Assembly: GCF_001945445.1 (NCBI RefSeq)
Contig: NZ_MSXW01000008.1
Coordinates: 1 to 64,000 of the forward strand
DNA length: 64,000 nucleotides
Origin: Pseudomonas sp. PA27(2017)
GTDB lineage: Bacteria; Pseudomonadota; Gammaproteobacteria; Pseudomonadales; Pseudomonadaceae
Direction of reading: 5' to 3'
Shown here: positions 59,502 to 64,000 of the stretch, piece after piece
How the letters are laid out: every line of letters starts with the position of its first letter
How positions within the stretch are numbered: the first letter of the stretch is position 1
Position numbers and translations under genes: made by a program
The notes under the pieces: model-generated
The model's input: only the letters and a program-made list of their open reading frames with translations
Databases searched by the model: none
What the model was told of the DNA's origin: nothing

Positions 59502-59535
59502 GTAGCCCGGCGTAGAGCGAAGCGAAAGCCGGGGA
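59502..59535. repeat. Intergenic repeat, family B, single copy
   Basis: GTAGCCCGGCGTAGAGCG followed by AAGCGAAAGCCGGGGA. The same unit recurs twice, inverted, at 63692-63796. Confidence 0.6.
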
Positions 59536-59612
59536 AGCCCCGCAAGCGTCGCGGCAACCTTGATCGGAAAGACGAAGGCGCAGCCGGAAACCACTCCAGC
59601 CGCGCCTTGCTC

Positions 59613-60119
59613 TTACTGCATTACCGCAACCTTGCCGACCATGCCGGCCTGGTAATGCCCGGCGATCAGGCAAGCGAAGTCGAAGGTGCCCGCCCGGTCG
59701 AACGTCCAGGTCACCTCGCCCTCCTCACCTGGCTGCACGTGCAGCATGTCCATGCCGGTATGCGCCATGTTCGGCTGCCGCAACATCATGGCAGCGTGCT
59801 CGTCCAGTTGCGCCTTGTCGCCCAGCACGAACTCGTGCAGCAGTTGCCCGTCGTTGTGCAGCACCAGCCGCACCGTCTCCCCGGCCTTGACCTCCAGCCG
59901 ATCTGGTACGAAACGCATGTGATCGTTCATGCGGATATGCACGGTGCGCGTCGCTTCGGCGGCATCACCAGGAATGCCCCAGGGTTTCTGTTCGATACTT
60001 TGCGTGGCGTGTCCGGCGCCATGGCCGGCGCCATGTTCATGCTCGGCGGCATCGAGTATTGACGCTTGGAGCAGCGCGGCAAGCGCCAGGGTGCTGACTA
60101 GGGTTGTGTTGATTCGCAT
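59613..60119 (-). CDS. Periplasmic cupredoxin, CopI-like
   Basis: 168 residues: a signal peptide (LALAALLQASILDAAE), a His-rich stretch (HEHGAGHGAGH) and a plastocyanin/azurin-like fold. Type I copper ligands are His in LLHEFVLG and Cys, His and Met in FACLIAGHYQAGM. A Met/His-containing loop (MRQPNMAHTGMDM) fits copper handling. CopI-type cupredoxins protect the periplasm from copper. Next to a metal-resistance cluster. Confidence 0.85.
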   Translation of the reverse strand: MRINTTLVSTLALAALLQASILDAAEHEHGAGHGAGHATQSIEQKPWGIPGDAAEATRTVHIRMNDHMRFVPDRLEVKAGETVRLVLHNDGQLLHEFVLGDKAQLDEHAAMMLRQPNMAHTGMDMLHVQPGEEGEVTWTFDRAGTFDFACLIAGHYQAGMVGKVAVMQ

Positions 60120-60216
60120 GTTGTTTGCCTCGTTGACTCATCATCGGCGTGCACGAAAGCACGCGGGTCACCTGGCGGGCCTTTACTGCCGCCAGGTGTC
60201 GTTTCGCGGACATGAT

Positions 60217-60594
60217 TCAGCCGATGAAAGCGCGAGGGGGCCGATCCGGGGTGTCGGCAATGTGCTCGAGGAAATGTTGATGCCAGAAAGCCTGCGGTCG
60301 ATCCAGCGGCAACTGCGTGGCCGAGAGCAATCCAGGGCTCAAGGCGACCACGCCTACGCAGAACACGCAGAGGCTGCAGGCCGCATGCCCGGGCGCCTTC
60401 TGCTTGGCGGGGTATTGATGATGAGCACAGTCCGCCTCGCACGAATGCGTAACACCCGAGAGATGCATGGCATGACCGTGACCGCCGATCGAAAGCGCCA
60501 TGCCCGCCTGCATGCCGACCGCGGCGATGCCCTGGGCGGGCAAGGCCAGCGCCAGCAGGCAGAGCAACAGGACGCGAAGCGGACGGCAAGACAT
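60217..60594 (-). CDS. DUF2946-like exported His/Cys-rich protein
   Basis: About 125 residues with a signal sequence (RVLLLCLLALALPAQGIAA), then GGHGHAMHLSGVTHSCEADC and a Cys-containing hydrophobic segment (ACSLCVFCVGVVAL). The pattern matches small DUF2946 proteins found beside copper/metal genes. Metal binding is plausible but unproven. The start at 60594 gives the signal peptide directly. Confidence 0.7.
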   Translation of the reverse strand: MSCRPLRVLLLCLLALALPAQGIAAVGMQAGMALSIGGHGHAMHLSGVTHSCEADCAHHQYPAKQKAPGHAACSLCVFCVGVVALSPGLLSATQLPLDRPQAFWHQHFLEHIADTPDRPPRAFIG

Positions 60595-60658
60595 CGGATA
60601 CCGGGCAGGCAATGACAGACAGAGCCCGATTATGCCCAACTTGCAGCCGCGCGACTAA

Positions 60659-60703
60659 CAGGTCGTTGAAAAACGTAGGCGAGGCAAGTTTTCCAACAGC
60701 CTG
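60659..60703. repeat. Palindromic intergenic repeat, family A, minimal copy
   Basis: CAGGTCGTTGAAAAACGTAG on the left and, inverted, CAGGCTGTTGGAAAAC on the right, separated by a few bases. It shares its left end with the copy at 7341 and directly abuts the cadR stop codon. Confidence 0.7.
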
Positions 60704-61150
60704 CTAGTGCCGATGAGCCCGGCCGACATGGGACACATCCTTCTCGGCGTGCAGCGTGTCACTGGTACTGAGTTGCCGGATGATCTCGCAAGGCGACGAT
60801 TGCTGGTCCGCCAGGCAGCTGTTGCGCAGCTCGACCAGTTGCTCCTGCAGCGACTGCAAGCTGGCGATCCGCGCGTTGACGTGCTCGATATGCTCGTCGA
60901 TCAGGCTGTTGATGGCCTCGCAGTTTTCCGCTGGCCGGCCGCGCAGGCTGAGCAGCTCACGAATTTCGTCGAGCGTCATGTCCAGGGTGCGGCAATTGCG
61001 GATGAAGGTCAGCCGCTCGACGTGCTCCGGCAGGTAAAGACGGTAGTTGCCTTCGCTACGCTGGGGCGCGGGCAGCAATCCTTCACGCTCGTAATAGCGG
61101 ATGGTTTCCACCTGACAACCGGTAACCGTCGCCAATTCGCCAATTTTCAT
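60704..61150 (-). CDS. cadR: CadR, MerR-family Cd/Pb-responsive regulator
   Basis: 148 residues. N-terminal MerR HTH (MKIGELATVTGCQVETIRYY) and the dimerisation helix follow. The metal-site cysteines Cys77, Cys112 and Cys121 are close to the spacing in P. putida CadR. A His-containing tail (HVGRAHRH) is also CadR-like. It distorts the divergent cadA promoter when metal binds. GGAGGAAAG precedes the ATG; a GTG/ATG two codons upstream is an alternative. Confidence 0.92.
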   Translation of the reverse strand: MKIGELATVTGCQVETIRYYEREGLLPAPQRSEGNYRLYLPEHVERLTFIRNCRTLDMTLDEIRELLSLRGRPAENCEAINSLIDEHIEHVNARIASLQSLQEQLVELRNSCLADQQSSPCEIIRQLSTSDTLHAEKDVSHVGRAHRH

Positions 61151-61169
61151 GATCACTTTCCTCCGATGC

Positions 61170-61200
61170 TTGACCCTATAGTGGCTACAGGGTGTTCACT
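61170..61200 (+). promoter_or_regulatory. MerR-type promoter/operator of cadA
   Basis: TTGACC, a 19-bp spacer and TTCACT. The dyad ACCCTATAG-TGG-CTACAGGGT sits in the over-long spacer, as in MerR-family activated promoters. It lies between cadR and cadA. Confidence 0.9.
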
Positions 61201-61228
61201 CTGCAACAGGATAGTTGGGAGAGCCCCC

Positions 61229-63679
61229 ATGTCGAATTGCTGTGATCATGACCATGCTCCAAAACCCGTACACCCTCAGGCAGGCTGCTGCGCGAGCGAT
61301 ACGAAGCCTGCGTGCTGCACGCCGGGCAGCCAATTGGTCGCGGGAATCAGTGAGCCTGCAGGCAGCCAGGCAGATCTCGCCACGGAGAGCAGTGCACTGC
61401 GCATCGAACAGATGTGCTGCCCGACCGAGGAGAGCCTGATCCGCGGCAAGCTGCAGCCCATGCCCGAGGTGCACGACCTGCAGTTCAACCTGCTCAACCG
61501 CAGCCTTGTCGTCGAGCATCAGGCCGGCGCCGCGCCGCAGGTGATCGCGGCGATCGCCAGCCTGGGCATGCAGGCGCTACCCCTGGCCACCGAGACCCGC
61601 GTGCGTATCGAGCAGATGGACTGCCCGACCGAGGAACGCCTGATCAGCGACAAGCTGGCCCGTCAGCCCGGCATCGAGGCGCTGCAGTTCAATCTGATGC
61701 AGCGGGTGCTGACCATTCGCCACCGCCCGGACGCCCTGGAGCCCGCCCTGCTGGCGATCCGCGGGCTCGGCTTCACCCCGCAACTCGAAAGCGAAGCCCA
61801 GGCCGCGCCCGCCGAGCCTGTGGCCAGCGGCTTGCCGTGGCGGCTGATCGGTGCCGGCGTGGCCGCCTTCATCGCCGAACTGGTGCACTTCACCGACAGC
61901 GCGCCGGAGTGGGTGGTCGCACTGATCGCCCTGGGCGCCATCCTCACGGCTGGGCTCGACGTCTACAAGAAGGGCTGGATCGCCCTGAAAAACTTCAACC
62001 TGAACATCAATGCGCTGATGAGCATCGCCGTGACCGGCGCCGTGCTGATCGGGCAGTGGCCCGAGGCGGCCATGGTCATGGTGCTGTTCGCCATCGCCGA
62101 GCGGATCGAGGCGAAATCCCTGGATCGCGCCCGCAACGCTATTCGCGGCCTGATGGCCCTGACCCCGGAACAGGCGACGGTACGCCAGGCCGACGGCAGC
62201 TGGCAGGCGCTCGACGTCGCCCAGGTGGCCATCGGCAGCGTGGTGAGGGTGCGACCGGGTGAGCGCATCGGCCTCGACGGCCAGGTGCTCGACGGGCACT
62301 CGACGGTGGACCAGTCGCCAATCACCGGGGAAAGCCTGCCCATCGAGAAAACCGTGGGCGATACCCTGTTCGCCGGCACCATCAACCAGGGCGGCGCACT
62401 GGAATACCAGGTCAGCGCCGCAGCCAGCAACAGCGCGTTGTCACGCATCATCAAGGCCGTCGAGGAGGCTCAAGGCGCACGCGCACCGACGCAGCGCTTC
62501 GTCGACCGTTTCGCGCGCATCTACACGCCGCTGGTGTTCCTGCTCTCCCTGGCGGTGGCCGTGGTGCCGCCATTGTTGCTGGGTGGCAGCTGGTTCGACT
62601 GGGTGTATCGCGCCCTGGTCCTGCTGGTGGTCGCCTGCCCTTGTGCGCTGGTGATTTCCACGCCGGTAAGCATCGTCAGCGGCCTCGCCGCAGCGGCGCG
62701 CAAGGGCATTCTGGTCAAAGGCGGCGTGTACCTGGAAAACGGCCGACACATCACTCACCTGGCGCTGGACAAGACCGGCACCCTCACCCACGGCAAGCCG
62801 GTGCAGACCGACTACCAGGCGCTGGGCGAGGATGCCGCCCGTTACCACATACTCGCCGCCAGCCTGGCTGCCCGTTCCGACCACCCGGTTTCCCTGGCGG
62901 TGGCCAGTGCAGCCCGGCAACAGGGTATCGAGCTGGCCGAGGTACAGGCATTCGAAGCCCTGGCCGGGCGCGGCGTGCGCGGCGTGATCGATGGCCAGCG
63001 CTACCAATTGGGCAACCATCGCCTGCTCGAGGAGCTGGGCCTGTGTTCGGCGGCGCTCGAAACCCGACTCGATGAACTCGAGCGCCAGGGCAAGACGGTG
63101 ATCGTGCTCAGCGACGAAACCCGCCCCCTGGCCCTGTTCGCCGTCGCCGACACCTTGAAGGACAGCAGCCGCGAGGCCATCGCCAGCCTCCACGCCATGG
63201 GCATCAAGACCATCATGCTGACCGGCGACAACCAGCACACCGCCCAGGCCATCGCCGCCCAGGTTGGCATCGACGAGGCCCGCGGCGACCTGCTGCCCAC
63301 CGACAAACTGGCAACCGTCGAAACCCTGCTCGCACAGAAAGGCGTGGTGGCCATGGTCGGTGACGGCATCAACGACGCCCCAGCCCTAGCACGCGCCGAT
63401 GTCGGTTTCGCCATGGCTGCGATCGGCACCGACACGGCCATCGAAACCGCCGACGTGGCGATCATGGACGACGACCTGCGCAAGATCCCGGCGTTCATCC
63501 GCCTGTCTCAGCAGACCGCGGCGATCCTCAAGCAGAACATCGTGCTGGCCCTGGGCATCAAGGCAGTCTTCCTGGCCATGACCGTCACCGGCCACGCCAC
63601 CATGTGGATGGCGGTGTTCGCCGATGTCGGCGTGAGCCTGCTGGTGGTGTTCAATGGGTTGAGGTTGTTGCGAAAGTAG
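61229..63679 (+). CDS. cadA: CadA-type Zn/Cd/Pb-exporting P1B-ATPase
   Basis: 816 residues. A Cys/His-rich N-terminus (SNCCDHDHAP ... GCCASDTKPACC) precedes two HMA-like domains whose metal loops read MCCPTEE and MDCPTEE instead of CxxC. Eight TM helices follow, with CPC near residue 470 (VVACPCALVISTP), DKTGT near 514, and GDGINDAPALA near 710. It exports divalent soft metals. I chose the ATG at 61229; the frame is open 174 codons upstream through the promoter and cadR, but that part is not protein-like for this family. It is divergent from cadR. Confidence 0.94.
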   Translation: MSNCCDHDHAPKPVHPQAGCCASDTKPACCTPGSQLVAGISEPAGSQADLATESSALRIEQMCCPTEESLIRGKLQPMPEVHDLQFNLLNRSLVVEHQAGAAPQVIAAIASLGMQALPLATETRVRIEQMDCPTEERLISDKLARQPGIEALQFNLMQRVLTIRHRPDALEPALLAIRGLGFTPQLESEAQAAPAEPVASGLPWRLIGAGVAAFIAELVHFTDSAPEWVVALIALGAILTAGLDVYKKGWIALKNFNLNINALMSIAVTGAVLIGQWPEAAMVMVLFAIAERIEAKSLDRARNAIRGLMALTPEQATVRQADGSWQALDVAQVAIGSVVRVRPGERIGLDGQVLDGHSTVDQSPITGESLPIEKTVGDTLFAGTINQGGALEYQVSAAASNSALSRIIKAVEEAQGARAPTQRFVDRFARIYTPLVFLLSLAVAVVPPLLLGGSWFDWVYRALVLLVVACPCALVISTPVSIVSGLAAAARKGILVKGGVYLENGRHITHLALDKTGTLTHGKPVQTDYQALGEDAARYHILAASLAARSDHPVSLAVASAARQQGIELAEVQAFEALAGRGVRGVIDGQRYQLGNHRLLEELGLCSAALETRLDELERQGKTVIVLSDETRPLALFAVADTLKDSSREAIASLHAMGIKTIMLTGDNQHTAQAIAAQVGIDEARGDLLPTDKLATVETLLAQKGVVAMVGDGINDAPALARADVGFAMAAIGTDTAIETADVAIMDDDLRKIPAFIRLSQQTAAILKQNIVLALGIKAVFLAMTVTGHATMWMAVFADVGVSLLVVFNGLRLLRK

Positions 63680-63691
63680 TCATTTGCGTCT

Positions 63692-63796
63692 GTAGCCCGT
63701 CACTGAGCGAAGCGATGTGCGGGAGCGGTTTCGCTATCGGCATGTGTAAGCAGCGAAAACCGATCCCTGGGTTTCGCTGCGCTCTACGCCAGGCTA
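63692..63796. repeat. Intergenic repeat, family B, inverted pair
   Basis: GTAGCCCGTCACTGAGCGAA at 63692 and, on the other strand, GTAGCCTGGCGTAGAGCGCA ending at 63796. Both are related to the unit at 59502. Confidence 0.6.
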
Positions 63797-63814
63797 CAAG
63801 AGCGGACGCTGCTA

Positions 63815-64000
63815 TCAGCCCAGCATGGTCACGTGTTTCGGGTGGCTGGCGATGCGATCCAGCCAGGCATTGATGGCCGGGTAAGCGCTGAGGTCGAAGC
63901 CGCCCTCGTGAGCCACATGGGTGTAGGCGTACAGGGCGATGTCGGCGATGGTGTAGCGATCGCCAACCAGATACGGCGTCTGCTGCAGTTGCCGCTCCAT
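63815..64000 (-). CDS. Glutathione S-transferase family protein, C-terminal part
   Basis: The last 61 residues of a GST: LVGDRYTIADIALYAYTHVA is the conserved N-capping/hydrophobic staple region of the alpha-helical domain, with the conserved Asp in TIADIAL. The gene runs past the right edge, so its thioredoxin-like domain is not visible. Substrate unknown. Confidence 0.85.
   Translation of the reverse strand: MERQLQQTPYLVGDRYTIADIALYAYTHVAHEGGFDLSAYPAINAWLDRIASHPKHVTMLG

Noticed and set aside
60707..61228. Upstream extension of the cadA frame
   Set aside because: It crosses cadR and the MerR-type promoter; the ATG at 61229 gives the family-like N-terminus.

Overview
The window looks like a chromosome segment of a Pseudomonas-type gammaproteobacterium. 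The GC-rich backbone carries long runs of housekeeping genes in the order I remember from Pseudomonas aeruginosa: sohB, dnaQ-rnhA, gloB, mltD, a YejABEF/Npp-type peptide transporter, ppiD-hupB-lon-clpX-clpP-tig, tRNA genes, folD, cysS-glnS, ppiB-lpxH and miaE. The species cannot be fixed by eye.

Layout. 1-10,900: lipid/CoA and redox functions (AcuI-like reductase, SCP2 protein, phosphotransferase, SDR), SohB, a TSUP permease, NudC, an orphan ChpA-like protein and a dienoyl-CoA isomerase-like crotonase. 11,000-25,500: lysine decarboxylase, dnaQ/rnhA, a methyltransferase, gloB, mltD and a five-gene peptide ABC importer. 25,600-34,100: protein quality control (ppiD, hupB, lon, clpX, clpP, tig), with recognisable sigma-32 promoters before lon and clpX. 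34,190-34,530: three tRNA genes (Leu, His, Arg). 34,800-42,290: folD, a UvrD-like helicase, cysS, glnS, ppiB and lpxH.

42,831-57,493: an AT-richer mobile element of about 14.7 kb inserted inside miaE. The host gene is split: its 3' part lies at 42,333-42,830 and its 5' part at 57,494-57,667. A large serine integrase sits just inside the left end. Joining the two element ends gives a symmetric attP (GCCGAC-N6-TC-N6-GTCGGC) around a 2-bp TC core, as expected for this enzyme class. The element brings its own complete miaE, whose GTG start overlaps the stop codon of the truncated host 5' fragment (GTGA), so it appears to repair the gene it breaks. Cargo includes a Gp2/YagK-like replication-type protein, small membrane proteins, an XRE regulator, a small serine recombinase, several unknown genes, a two-gene cassette of a DUF1848 radical-SAM-like protein and a methyltransferase-like protein, and an SOS module (umuDC and an SRAP peptidase divergent around a LexA box).

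57,860-64,000: backbone again, with a tandem universal stress protein, a DUF3820 protein, a glutaredoxin-like protein and a metal-resistance cluster (cupredoxin, small His/Cys-rich exported protein, CadR regulator, CadA-type P-ATPase with a 19-bp-spacer MerR promoter). The start of a GST-family gene lies beyond the right edge.

The most unusual material is the miaE-targeted, miaE-restoring integrative element and its uncharacterised cargo. Several families of palindromic intergenic repeats occur in the backbone.
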